DNA of 12,629 nt from Candidatus Saccharimonadota bacterium. Its GTDB lineage: Bacteria; Eremiobacterota; Xenobia; Xenobiales; Xenobiaceae. The position numbers and the translations under genes were made by a program. The stretch covers positions 1-12,629 of the forward strand of contig SFMI01000048.1 in assembly GCA_004554425.1 (NCBI GenBank), in the 5' to 3' direction. Under the pieces are notes generated by a model, which saw nothing but the letters and a program-made list of their open reading frames with translations, was not told where the DNA came from and made no database searches. Positions 1-7,422 of the stretch are shown piece by piece (within the stretch, counting starts at the first letter, position 1; the number at the start of each line of letters is the position of its first letter).

Positions 1-1
1 A

Positions 2-334
2 AATGTTTACTGCTTAGTAATGCGCCTTACCAAACAGGGAAAAAATGGATTTAAGCTTACAGAAAATCAAATAAAGGTGGCGGCTCAAGAATTAAAGTTA
101 GAAACAATTACTTTGCGTCGAGCTTTAAAAGTTCTGGAGCAGCTGAACTTGCTCAAGTTGGATAGCCAGGAAAAGGGCTTGTTAGTGGGCCATTTCCTTA
201 AGCCGGAGTCCTCTGAAAAGTTGGATTTGCAAAGTTCAGCTCTCTATCGCAGTGCTTCCGAGTTGCTAGATTCTTTCAGTCAAGTACAGCGCCATCTGTC
301 TGGTTTGGCTCTGGAGGATGATTTCCTAGCGTAA
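2..334 (+). CDS. recJ: Probable C-terminus of single-stranded-DNA exonuclease RecJ (5'-truncated by window)
   Basis: The frame is open to the left edge, so this is the tail of a longer gene. The in-frame ATG at 20 is internal and not a convincing start. About 110 residues are visible. A helix-rich segment, ITLRRALKVLEQLNLLKL, resembles the small winged-helix-like region near the RecJ C-terminus, where the family reads roughly 'L..al.vleELgLl'. It is followed by a short linker and a terminal helix, SALYRSASELLDSF, like the last helix of RecJ proteins. RecJ degrades single-stranded DNA 5' to 3' in recombination and mismatch repair. None of its DHH catalytic motifs lie in the window, so the call rests only on the tail pattern. 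Another helicase- or nuclease-associated winged-helix domain is possible. The small exported-protein gene follows 52 bases later on the same strand. Confidence 0.5.
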   Translation, partial: NVYCLVMRLTKQGKNGFKLTENQIKVAAQELKLETITLRRALKVLEQLNLLKLDSQEKGLLVGHFLKPESSEKLDLQSSALYRSASELLDSFSQVQRHLSGLALEDDFLA

Positions 335-386
335 TAAAATTGCACTAGGTTTGTATATAGTGCGATATTTTGAAAGGAGAGTTCCT

Positions 387-776
387 ATGAAAAAAAATAA
401 AATAATCGGTATTATTTTTCTTCTTTCCGTATTTTTTATAGGTATTTGTGCCGAAATGGCTGCTGCCGAGCCTTGGGGGCCGCCGCCTCCAGGAAGACGC
501 CACCACAGAAGAGAGCCTAGGTGTGAAGTTAAAGTACAAAATGACGCCGATTTTCCTATTTATATAATGTTGGACGGGCGCAATCAGGGCTCTGTATGGA
601 AAAACAGCTCCGAAACTTTCAAAATTGAAAAATGGGGCTCTATAAAGGTTGAAGCCGAAATTCATAATGAAACGGCTAAAAAATGGGTAGAGCTGCGTCC
701 TGACGATCAAAAGGCGGAAGTTACTTTCAAAAACGATGATTTCCCAGCTATCGATCCCAAAACGGTCAAATATTAA
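387..776 (+). CDS. Small secreted protein of unknown function
   Basis: A 129-residue exported protein. I chose the ATG at 387 because an AAAGGAGA ribosome site sits at 373-380 and because it gives a classic signal peptide. That peptide has a MKKNK n-region, a hydrophobic core at residues 6-20 and an AAA|E cleavage site near residue 27. A TTG at 351 would add 12 residues but spoils the signal. Cys21 lies inside the signal, but the residue before it is Ile, so a lipobox is unlikely. The mature protein begins with a Pro-, His- and Arg-rich stretch (residues 28-43). A compact domain follows, with 'V.N..D.PIYIMLDGRNQGSVW', suggestive of a small beta-sandwich of the PEGA or surface-adhesion kind that presents a 'DGr..G' hairpin. 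I do not recognise the family, and the function is unknown. It could share a transcript with the preceding gene or have its own promoter; no clear promoter is seen. Confidence 0.65.
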   Translation: MKKNKIIGIIFLLSVFFIGICAEMAAAEPWGPPPPGRRHHRREPRCEVKVQNDADFPIYIMLDGRNQGSVWKNSSETFKIEKWGSIKVEAEIHNETAKKWVELRPDDQKAEVTFKNDDFPAIDPKTVKY

Positions 777-789
777 ATAGTTTGGGATA

Positions 790-823
790 GGGCCGAATTT
801 GTATTTTTAGCCAAAAACGGCCC
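790..823. terminator. Possible terminator between convergent genes
   Basis: GGGCCG (790-795) pairs perfectly with CGGCCC (818-823). An inner TTTTT/AAAAA pairing (804-808 with 813-817) leaves an eight-base bulge on the left arm. It lies 13 bases after the stop of the exported-protein gene and about 9 bases beyond the stop of the convergent carboxyltransferase gene. The following T-run is poor on either strand, so termination here is an inference. Confidence 0.35.
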
Positions 824-831
824 GACTTTAG

Positions 832-2433
832 TTAGAGAGGAATATTACCGTGTTTTTTAGCCGGATGGCTAATATCTTTGGTGCTTAAAGCTTGCAAAGC
901 ACTGCGCAATTTAGTGCGTGACTCTTTAGGATGAATCACTTCGGTAATGAAACCTTTGGAAGCAGCCTCGTAAGGGTTGAGGAAACGCTCTTCGTATTCA
1001 GCTATGCATTTAGCTTTTTCTGCCAGAGGATCTTCGGCCGCTTTAATACGTTTTTTGAAGGCGATATTGACAGCGCCTTCAGCACCCATTACGGCAATTT
1101 CGGCAATAGGCCAAGCGTAAACATAGTCGGCGCCCATATTCTTAGAGTTCATGGCAATATAAGCTCCACCGTAAGCTTTGCGCATAATCAGTGTGATCTT
1201 AGGCACTGTAGCTTCGGAGTAGGCGTAAAGCATCTTGGCGCCGTGGCGAATAATACCGTTGTGCTCTTGCTGAGTGCCGGGCAAGAAAGCGGGTACGTCA
1301 ACTAAGGTAACTAACGGAATATTAAAGCAATCGCAGAAGCGGATAAAGCGGGCAGCTTTATCGGAAGCGTGATAGTCTAAAGAACCAGCCATACAATTGG
1401 CTTGGTTGGCCACTACGCCTACGACGTCTCCTCCTAAACGGCTGAAACCGACTACGATGTTGGCAGCAAATTCTTTTTGCACTTCCATAAAGCTGCCAGC
1501 GTCGAAAATAATATCGATTACTTCTTTGACATCGTATGATTTTTTGCTGTTGTCGGGGACGATGCTAGTTAAAGTGTGACACCTATCAGCAGTTTCGATA
1601 TCTTTATTATGTTTGAATAAATTGGAAATACTTCCAAAGAAGGAAGCTTGCTTGGGAGTGTTGCTAGGTAAAGAAGCTACATAAGATTGAGGCAAGTAGC
1701 TGAGCAATTGACGCACGCCCATCAAGCATTCGTATTCTGAATCGTAAGTAAAGTGGGAAACGCCGCTCTTATGAGCATGTATGTCGGCTCCACCTAATTG
1801 CTCCACAGACACTTCTTCGCCAATTACCGTCTTTACGACGTTGGGGCCTGTGATAAACATCTTGGAGACGCCACGTACCATAAAGATAAAGTCGCAAATA
1901 GCCGGAGCGTAGCAAGCGCCGCCAGAGCACGGCCCCAAAATTAGAGCAATTTGAGGAATGACGCCGGAAGCCAGGGTATGACGTTGGAACATGCCAGCAT
2001 ATCCGCTTAATGAGCAAATACCTTCTTCAATACGAGCGCCGCCGCTGTCATTTATGCAAATGATAGGAGCTTTAGCTTCCATAGCCATGTCTTGGAGCCG
2101 ACAGATCTTCATTGAATGATATTCACCTAAAGTTCCGCCAATAACGGTAAAGTCTTCGCTGTAAACAAAAACTAAACGACCGCCAATTTCACCATAACCG
2201 GTAATTACACCATCACCCAGGGCACGTCTTTTGTCTAAATCAAAATCGTCAATGCGCGATTCTACAAAGTTGTCTGTCTCTACAAACGTACCCGGATCGA
2301 GTAATTTTTCCAAGCGTTCGCGGGCAGTCAGTTTACCGGACTGGTGCTGTTTGTCGATTCTCTCCTGGCCGCCGCCCAGTAGAGCTTTGGCTCTCTTGGC
2401 TTCTAGCCTTTCGATGGCTTCATTCCAATTCAT
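832..2433 (-). CDS. Acyl-CoA carboxylase carboxyltransferase subunit (PccB/MmdA family)
   Basis: A 533-residue carboxyltransferase of the biotin-dependent acyl-CoA carboxylase family, which moves CO2 between carboxybiotin and an acyl-CoA such as propionyl-CoA/methylmalonyl-CoA. I chose the ATG at 2433 over the upstream ATG at 2493 because the family begins at 'W.EAIERLEAKRAKALLGGG'. A weak AGAGGTG ribosome site lies about 13 bases upstream. The N-terminal crotonase-like half carries DSGGARIEEG (129-138) and the oxyanion stretch GPCSGGACYAPA (167-178). The C-terminal half carries FLPGTQQEHNGIIRHGAK (383-400), RKAYGGAYIAM (418-428) and the usual ending KKHGNIPL. Length and motifs are complete. 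The residue after GGAY is Ile. That position is reported to influence acetyl- versus propionyl-CoA choice in actinobacterial enzymes, and Ile is also seen in methylmalonyl-CoA decarboxylase alpha subunits. No biotin carboxylase, biotin carrier or Na+-pump subunit is in the window, so carboxylase versus decarboxylase cannot be decided. Confidence 0.92.
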   Translation of the reverse strand: MNWNEAIERLEAKRAKALLGGGQERIDKQHQSGKLTARERLEKLLDPGTFVETDNFVESRIDDFDLDKRRALGDGVITGYGEIGGRLVFVYSEDFTVIGGTLGEYHSMKICRLQDMAMEAKAPIICINDSGGARIEEGICSLSGYAGMFQRHTLASGVIPQIALILGPCSGGACYAPAICDFIFMVRGVSKMFITGPNVVKTVIGEEVSVEQLGGADIHAHKSGVSHFTYDSEYECLMGVRQLLSYLPQSYVASLPSNTPKQASFFGSISNLFKHNKDIETADRCHTLTSIVPDNSKKSYDVKEVIDIIFDAGSFMEVQKEFAANIVVGFSRLGGDVVGVVANQANCMAGSLDYHASDKAARFIRFCDCFNIPLVTLVDVPAFLPGTQQEHNGIIRHGAKMLYAYSEATVPKITLIMRKAYGGAYIAMNSKNMGADYVYAWPIAEIAVMGAEGAVNIAFKKRIKAAEDPLAEKAKCIAEYEERFLNPYEAASKGFITEVIHPKESRTKLRSALQALSTKDISHPAKKHGNIPL

Positions 2434-2458
2434 ATTAAAGTAGTCACACCTCTTAAAA

Positions 2459-2476
2459 TATCGATAAATACTTATC
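2459..2476 (-). promoter_or_regulatory. Small dyad upstream of the carboxyltransferase gene
   Basis: The sequence holds a perfect TATCGATA palindrome (2459-2466), overlapped by an inverted repeat GATAA-ATAC-TTATC (2463-2476). It ends 26 bases before the carboxyltransferase ATG on the minus strand, within the 131-base gap to the preceding gene. A second TATCGATA lies at 5353-5360, upstream of the membrane-protein gene. These could be operator half-sites, but so short an AT-rich palindrome can easily arise by chance. Confidence 0.2.
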
Positions 2477-2564
2477 AGAAATCGGCCAAGCACTTTCCTC
2501 TGCTTGGGGGAAATCCTCTTTTGGGCAGATTTTTTAGCTTGAGATTCGATAGCTTAAATTTCGA

Positions 2565-5321
2565 TTAGAAAAATCTGGATACGGTTACATTTTGGCCGAT
2601 TTGAGCGCTGGCAGAAATATCCAGACGGAATCCCTCTTCGGGAAGCGGCTCTTGGGTTGTCCAATTTACTTTTATCTCTCCTTGTGGAGGAATGGCTTGG
2701 CTATAGATCGTTTCACCTTCGGGGGCGGCGGCGTTGCTGCGATAGTTGTGCAATTTGTCTGACCAAACCCACCATTTTATCGATAAGGGGCCTCCGCAAT
2801 AAAATGGATGAGTGCCGATATTTTTTAAAATAATAAAACCGTTTTGTGCAGAAGAAGCCACTATTTCTTTTACGCGCAAATGCTCGTCAATATTTTCCGA
2901 GACTAGATAGTCGGCTTTTGTTTGACCTTTTAGCCTTTGCCAAGACCGTCCATCTTGGCTATAAGACCAAGAAAGTTGATAATGGCCTTCATTTATGGGA
3001 GGGCAAAGCATGATCTTGCTGCTTTGTCCTTCTATCCAAAATGTCAGAGGTAAGTTGGCCAGACGATTTTGCTCCTGAGGCTCAGCTTTAGACTCAAAAT
3101 AAGCTCGCAACCAGCCTTTTAAGGGGCGAGATGATTGCAAACGGACTGGATAAGCTTGACCATACATCCAGGCAGAGGCTTTGGGTAAACCGATTATTTT
3201 TATCTCTGTATTGTGCTCGACAGCTTTGGGACAATCAATTTCTTCAGCTGAAGGCAAAGAATTATCTAACTTGTAAAGCCAATATTTGCGTTTGTTACCG
3301 AAAGTACGTACCAAAGTTGCCGTCGGTTTGCTGGAAATATTAGCAGTGCTGCAAGAAAAATTGCTCAATTCTTCTTTCGGTAACTCTTTTTCGCTTACTA
3401 ACCAGTCTGCTCCCAAACCTGATATTAAAGGCAATGAATGTTGATTTTGAAAAACCACTGTGCTGCTGTTGGGTAGGTAAGGGGCCGTGCCCATAGGTTG
3501 CCAGTGTGGTGGCAAAGCATGCTCGCAAGACAAAGTGCCAGATAAGCCGTTGATAACTGCGCATTTTAAAAATTGCTCTGGTGTATGAGCATGTTCGCGC
3601 CAGACTACGTTTTTGGTGCTGGGCTGCTTCCAAAGCCAAAGCGCCAAGTCTAAATCGCGCTGGTTCAGTTGCAATTCCTTACAGTTCAAAAGCCAACGAT
3701 AAGTGTTGGGATACCAAGGCCATAATACTTTAGCGGCTGCTTGCGGCGACTTTTGGGCTTCGATTATTACGTTGTTTAGTAGCCTCTGGGCTCCTACAAA
3801 ATTGGCAACAATGAAAATGAACAAGGCGGAATAAGCCATTCGACGCCAGCCTAAGCTCTTTAACATAGTAGCGTGGTCTATTAGATCGCTAATTGCCAAA
3901 GCCATAAGTCCGGCAAAGCCAACTCCAGCAGCGAACTCCCAGCGAAAATATTCCGCCTCCTGAATTGGGCCAAAATCGATCAAAGCTGGTGTAAAATACG
4001 CAATTAAGCCCAAAAGTCCGAACATATAGCCGCAAATGCTGCGTCGCTTTATGGCCCAGGCTAAAGTGAAAGGCGCCAACCAAGTGGGCAACCAGTGTAA
4101 GATCAGCACCTTTGTACTAAATATCGAGCTGTAGCCTCCGTCGTCTAGTAAAGGCTTATAATGACGGAATAAGGCTGTATTTAAAGCGCTAGAAAGGCGT
4201 TGGTAGGGGTCAGCTCCTAAGCGAATGGCTAGTAAGTGGCGTTTGGGAAAAGATATGGAGGCATAAGCGGAAGTTGGCGCCTCTGAGACTCCGTTTTGGT
4301 AAGGAATTGCCATTATTCGGTGAGCGCTTTGTCTAGCCAAGAAGCCCAACACGCCGCCGCCGCAAACGCTAATTAGAAGGCTGCCCAAAATGCTCAGGGC
4401 CGTTATGCTCAACAAAGTTTTGGCAATAGAAGTGCGGCGGCGGCACACTATTAGTGAACCGGCGGCAAAGCAAGCCAAAACTAAAGCTAGATAACTTTCA
4501 CAAATAAAGCCATAAAGGCCGGCTAACACAGTGGTCAAGATTATTTTGGGCCAGTGCAAGGGCCAATGCTCTCTGGCTTTGTAAATTATATCTACAAAAA
4601 GGCCCAAAAGTAGGCCCAAAATGGTGAAAACCAATAAATCGCCATTATCGAAGGCATCCATAAGCCCGGCTTTGCCGCCTACATTGACACAGAAAAAGAG
4701 GAAGAAGGCACCCCAGGCTCCAGCTCTGGCGCTGTGCGAAATTTTTCTAATTGCTAAAGCCCACAGCATAATAGAGCTAATTAAAAGAAAAATTTCGCAA
4801 ATCCAAGTAGCCCGAATAGTATCTTGGCCAACTGCGCCAGCCAAAGTGGCAACTAAAAGTTGCTTGGAAAAGTGGCCGTTCAGGCTAATCCAGGGGAAAA
4901 AAGGATGCATAACCGGTAGGCCGCTTTTAATAAGTGAGCGAGAAATAGGATAAAGCGACCAAAAGTCGGGCGCAAAGGTTAGGAGCTGAACGGCGTGTAC
5001 GTAAAAAAGGGTAGCACCAACTGTGACCAAGAGTAGCAATTTCTGCCCTTTGGTAAAAGGTGGAGGCGTCGTCCCTTGCACTTGGGGAACTTTAACTGCT
5101 AGCCATACTATAGCAAACAAAATAACGCAGCTTAGTAAACACCCCCACAAAGGTAGCCAAGGCGCCAATAAGGTAGTTATGCCTATAAGAGTGATCAAAC
5201 CTATAGGCAAAGCCATTGCTTTAGCCAGACTGTTATCGTATATTTCCAGGCCGGCTGTAGCTATTTTGTATCCGCCTCCGGCCAAAACTAGGAGGACGAT
5301 AATAAGCAATATGTCCAGCAT
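2565..5321 (-). CDS. Large GT-C-like integral membrane protein with C-terminal beta-rich domains
   Basis: 918 residues. Roughly residues 1-515 are a multi-pass membrane region with some ten or more hydrophobic segments. After the third or fourth comes a luminal-type loop, 'YPISRSLIKSGLPVMHPFFPW' (124-144), followed by GHFSKQLLVATLAGAVG. This is the pattern seen in large bacterial GT-C-fold glycosyltransferase-like proteins ('..GnfP..nPf.pg...yhy'). Residues about 540-730 form a soluble region with a 'NGLSG' and an 'ADWLV' motif, as in the tails of such proteins. Residues about 735-918 look like two beta-sandwich-like units with similar endings: 'PPINEGHYQLSWSYSQDG' and 'EPLPEEGFRLDISASAQIG'. 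The likely role is transfer or handling of a lipid-linked sugar at the outer face of the membrane, but no catalytic residue can be assigned. The ATG at 5321 is bounded by an in-frame stop 15 bases upstream; the ribosome site is weak. gmhA lies 94 bases upstream on the same strand, suggesting an envelope-glycan unit. Confidence 0.75.
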   Translation of the reverse strand: MLDILLIIVLLVLAGGGYKIATAGLEIYDNSLAKAMALPIGLITLIGITTLLAPWLPLWGCLLSCVILFAIVWLAVKVPQVQGTTPPPFTKGQKLLLLVTVGATLFYVHAVQLLTFAPDFWSLYPISRSLIKSGLPVMHPFFPWISLNGHFSKQLLVATLAGAVGQDTIRATWICEIFLLISSIMLWALAIRKISHSARAGAWGAFFLFFCVNVGGKAGLMDAFDNGDLLVFTILGLLLGLFVDIIYKAREHWPLHWPKIILTTVLAGLYGFICESYLALVLACFAAGSLIVCRRRTSIAKTLLSITALSILGSLLISVCGGGVLGFLARQSAHRIMAIPYQNGVSEAPTSAYASISFPKRHLLAIRLGADPYQRLSSALNTALFRHYKPLLDDGGYSSIFSTKVLILHWLPTWLAPFTLAWAIKRRSICGYMFGLLGLIAYFTPALIDFGPIQEAEYFRWEFAAGVGFAGLMALAISDLIDHATMLKSLGWRRMAYSALFIFIVANFVGAQRLLNNVIIEAQKSPQAAAKVLWPWYPNTYRWLLNCKELQLNQRDLDLALWLWKQPSTKNVVWREHAHTPEQFLKCAVINGLSGTLSCEHALPPHWQPMGTAPYLPNSSTVVFQNQHSLPLISGLGADWLVSEKELPKEELSNFSCSTANISSKPTATLVRTFGNKRKYWLYKLDNSLPSAEEIDCPKAVEHNTEIKIIGLPKASAWMYGQAYPVRLQSSRPLKGWLRAYFESKAEPQEQNRLANLPLTFWIEGQSSKIMLCPPINEGHYQLSWSYSQDGRSWQRLKGQTKADYLVSENIDEHLRVKEIVASSAQNGFIILKNIGTHPFYCGGPLSIKWWVWSDKLHNYRSNAAAPEGETIYSQAIPPQGEIKVNWTTQEPLPEEGFRLDISASAQIGQNVTVSRFF

Positions 5322-5415
5322 TTTTACATTCGATTATATCTTTCGGCGCCTTTATCGATAGTAGGAGCGGCCGTAGGAAAAGCTACCAATGCAGAATTAC
5401 CGCTGCGCTTTATAG

Positions 5416-5994
5416 TTAGTTGTTATAAAGGTCGGCTTCAATAATTTCGCAGAGAATGTGGCCTATGGTAATGTGGCTTTCCTGGATACGGCAAGTGCGT
5501 TGGGCCGGCACTACTATAGCCACGTCACTAATATCTTTTAAGGCGCCACCATCTTTGCCTGTCAGCCCTATAACCAAGCCGCCCTTTTGCTTGGCGCATT
5601 CGGCAGCTAAATTGATACATTTAGAATTGCCTGAAGTTGAAATGGCAACCAGTACATCGCCTGGACGCATTAAAGCATTAACCTGGCGTGAAAAGACTGT
5701 ATCATAGCCAAAATCGTTGGCCAAGGCTGTTAGACATGAAGTGTCGGTTGTCAAAGCTATAGCTGGCAACTGATTATCATGCTCGAAGCGTCCCACCAAT
5801 TCGGTGGCGATATGCTGAGCATCGGCTGCGCTGCCGCCATTACCAGCTAAAAATACGCAATGACCTTCACGCAAACATTTTACCAACATCAGACCAGCTT
5901 GATTTATCGCTTCTGTATTTTGAATCAGCCTGAGTTTGGCATCGATAGATTCCTGCAAGGAAGTCTGGATAAGCTTATTCCAATTTGTACTCAT
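5416..5994 (-). CDS. gmhA: Phosphoheptose isomerase (GmhA, SIS-domain)
   Basis: 192 residues, full length for the family. GmhA converts sedoheptulose 7-phosphate to D-glycero-D-manno-heptose 7-phosphate, the first step toward the ADP- or GDP-activated heptoses used in lipopolysaccharide core or surface glycans. The SIS signature GNGGSAADAQHIATEL (51-66) is intact. The zinc ligands known from the E. coli enzyme are all present: His61, Glu65, Gln171 (in RIQESH) and His179. This favours GmhA over the related DnaA-binding protein DiaA, which lacks the metal site. The phosphate-binding STSGNS loop is also clear. The ATG at 5994 has AAGAGGAAA about 11-12 bases upstream. A 183-base gap separates it from the preceding serine hydrolase gene and 94 bases from the following membrane-protein gene. 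No other heptose-pathway gene (gmhB, hldE, hddA) is in the window. Confidence 0.9.
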   Translation of the reverse strand: MSTNWNKLIQTSLQESIDAKLRLIQNTEAINQAGLMLVKCLREGHCVFLAGNGGSAADAQHIATELVGRFEHDNQLPAIALTTDTSCLTALANDFGYDTVFSRQVNALMRPGDVLVAISTSGNSKCINLAAECAKQKGGLVIGLTGKDGGALKDISDVAIVVPAQRTCRIQESHITIGHILCEIIEADLYNN

Positions 5995-6177
5995 TGAATT
6001 TTGGTTTCCTCTTGCAATATAAAGCCTCTGCTGACTAATAATGAGCGGCTTTTTGATAATTACCGTTGCTTCCGAAGTGCTAGGTAATTTGAATAATGTA
6101 TTTTTTGTTTACAACGCGGCGCCGAGAAATTTTCCTTTTGGTAGGGTAAAAGTCCTGGCTAATTAAGCTTGAGTACA

Positions 6178-7338
6178 CTAAAGGTTATCCCAAGCAATTT
6201 TGCTGAGATGACCTATAGCCTGAGAAGCTCTACTATTTTGGCCGCAGCCTACATTTTTAACAAAAACGGTAATAGCCAAAGGATTGCCGCGTTTGCTGAT
6301 AATAATGCCACTATCGTTGACCACTCCGCTTATAGTGCCAGTTTTGTGGTAAGTTTTGGTACCTTTAGGCAAGTAGCGGGGAATGCGTGAATTGTATTCC
6401 TGAGCAGCTAAAATGGAAAGCGCGTAATCTGTCCAATCGGGAGCCAAAATTTCCTGACGCCACAATTTGGCTAACAACATAGAAAAATCGTCTGGGGAGC
6501 TTTGGTTATCTACAGTTTCGGCTACATGTCTTTGCTGAGTAAAAGTATATTTGGCTCCGGAGCGATCTTCTAAAGCTTGGAATTGGCTTTTACTTAAATT
6601 CTTATTGTCTTCCTCAACTTCTTTGGCTAAAGCCAAGCGCTGTCTGGGAGTAAGTTGCTTCCAAGTGCGAGCAATTTCATCTGGATTGTCGCTTTTTATT
6701 AAGCTGCCTTTTCCCAAGCAAATTAACCAAGCTTGGCGATTGCTCATGAATATGTAGTTATCATTGAGATTTAAATCGCGCATTAAGCGATGGATATTAC
6801 CTGCACCTATTAAATGGACGATCATATCTGTAGCCGTATTGTCAGAGATAGTGATCATCAAAGTGAGCGCTTTATCCAAAGTAATCTTACTATTTACGGG
6901 AGCATCTATAAGATCACCGCTGCCTATACAAAAGTCTTCTTTTTTTATAGTAAGTTGTTTGTCGACATTAAAAGGGAGTACGTTATCTTGCAATTGCAAA
7001 CAGGTTTCGATTAAAACTGGCACTTTAAAAACACTGGCCAGCGGATATTGTTTGGTTCCTTGGTTGGAAAGTTTAGCTGAAGTGGGAATGTGAATAATCG
7101 AATAACCGATATCTAAATCGGGATAAGCTTTTACCTGAGCTTGCAACAATTCTTGCACTTTACTTACTCGTTCGGGAGTAACTGGACTCAAAGCTGCAGC
7201 CAGAGTTTCCGCCGATTTAGGAGCGGAAGTATGGTGCGCACCAATAGAAACGGGGGAGCCGGCATAAGCTTGGCAAGAGAAGCTAGCTAGGCAAGAAGTC
7301 AAAATACAACAGAAAAATAGTAATTTACATTTATTCAT
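6178..7338 (-). CDS. Class A beta-lactamase-like serine hydrolase with atypical omega-loop region
   Basis: 386 residues, longer than typical class A enzymes (about 290). The serine acyl-enzyme motifs are present: S102-V-F-K105 (SxxK) within YPLASVFKVPV, S165-D-N167 (SDN) within TISDNTATD, and K332-T-G334 within HKTGTISGVVND. The spacing from SxxK to SDN is normal (63 residues). From SDN to KTG it is about 167, against about 104 in TEM-type enzymes. The extra stretch (roughly 200-265) is charged and helical, and I see no ExxLN motif supplying the general base Glu166. Beta-lactam hydrolysis is therefore uncertain; a DD-peptidase or esterase role is possible. The N-terminus is a secretion signal with L-T-S-C at 13-16, which fits a lipobox, while AYA at 24-26 would allow ordinary cleavage. 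The ATG at 7338 lacks a clear ribosome site, and a terminator lies about 50 bases upstream. gmhA follows downstream. Confidence 0.8.
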   Translation of the reverse strand: MNKCKLLFFCCILTSCLASFSCQAYAGSPVSIGAHHTSAPKSAETLAAALSPVTPERVSKVQELLQAQVKAYPDLDIGYSIIHIPTSAKLSNQGTKQYPLASVFKVPVLIETCLQLQDNVLPFNVDKQLTIKKEDFCIGSGDLIDAPVNSKITLDKALTLMITISDNTATDMIVHLIGAGNIHRLMRDLNLNDNYIFMSNRQAWLICLGKGSLIKSDNPDEIARTWKQLTPRQRLALAKEVEEDNKNLSKSQFQALEDRSGAKYTFTQQRHVAETVDNQSSPDDFSMLLAKLWRQEILAPDWTDYALSILAAQEYNSRIPRYLPKGTKTYHKTGTISGVVNDSGIIISKRGNPLAITVFVKNVGCGQNSRASQAIGHLSKIAWDNL

Positions 7339-7389
7339 GGCTATTTAAGTTTTTTACTGAAATTAACTCTGAGGTCTTCTACCCAATTG

Positions 7390-7422
7390 AAAAAAAATCC
7401 CTGCTTGGATATTTCAAGGGAT
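7390..7422 (-). terminator. Rho-independent terminator upstream of the serine hydrolase gene
   Basis: On the minus strand, ATCCCT (7422-7417) pairs with AGGGAT (7402-7397) around a 14-base loop and is followed directly by a run of seven T. It points toward the hydrolase gene, whose ATG is 52 bases further on. The stem is only six pairs, so strength is moderate. It could end an unrecognised minus-strand RNA arising in 7423-7818, or act as an attenuator in the hydrolase leader. Confidence 0.55.
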
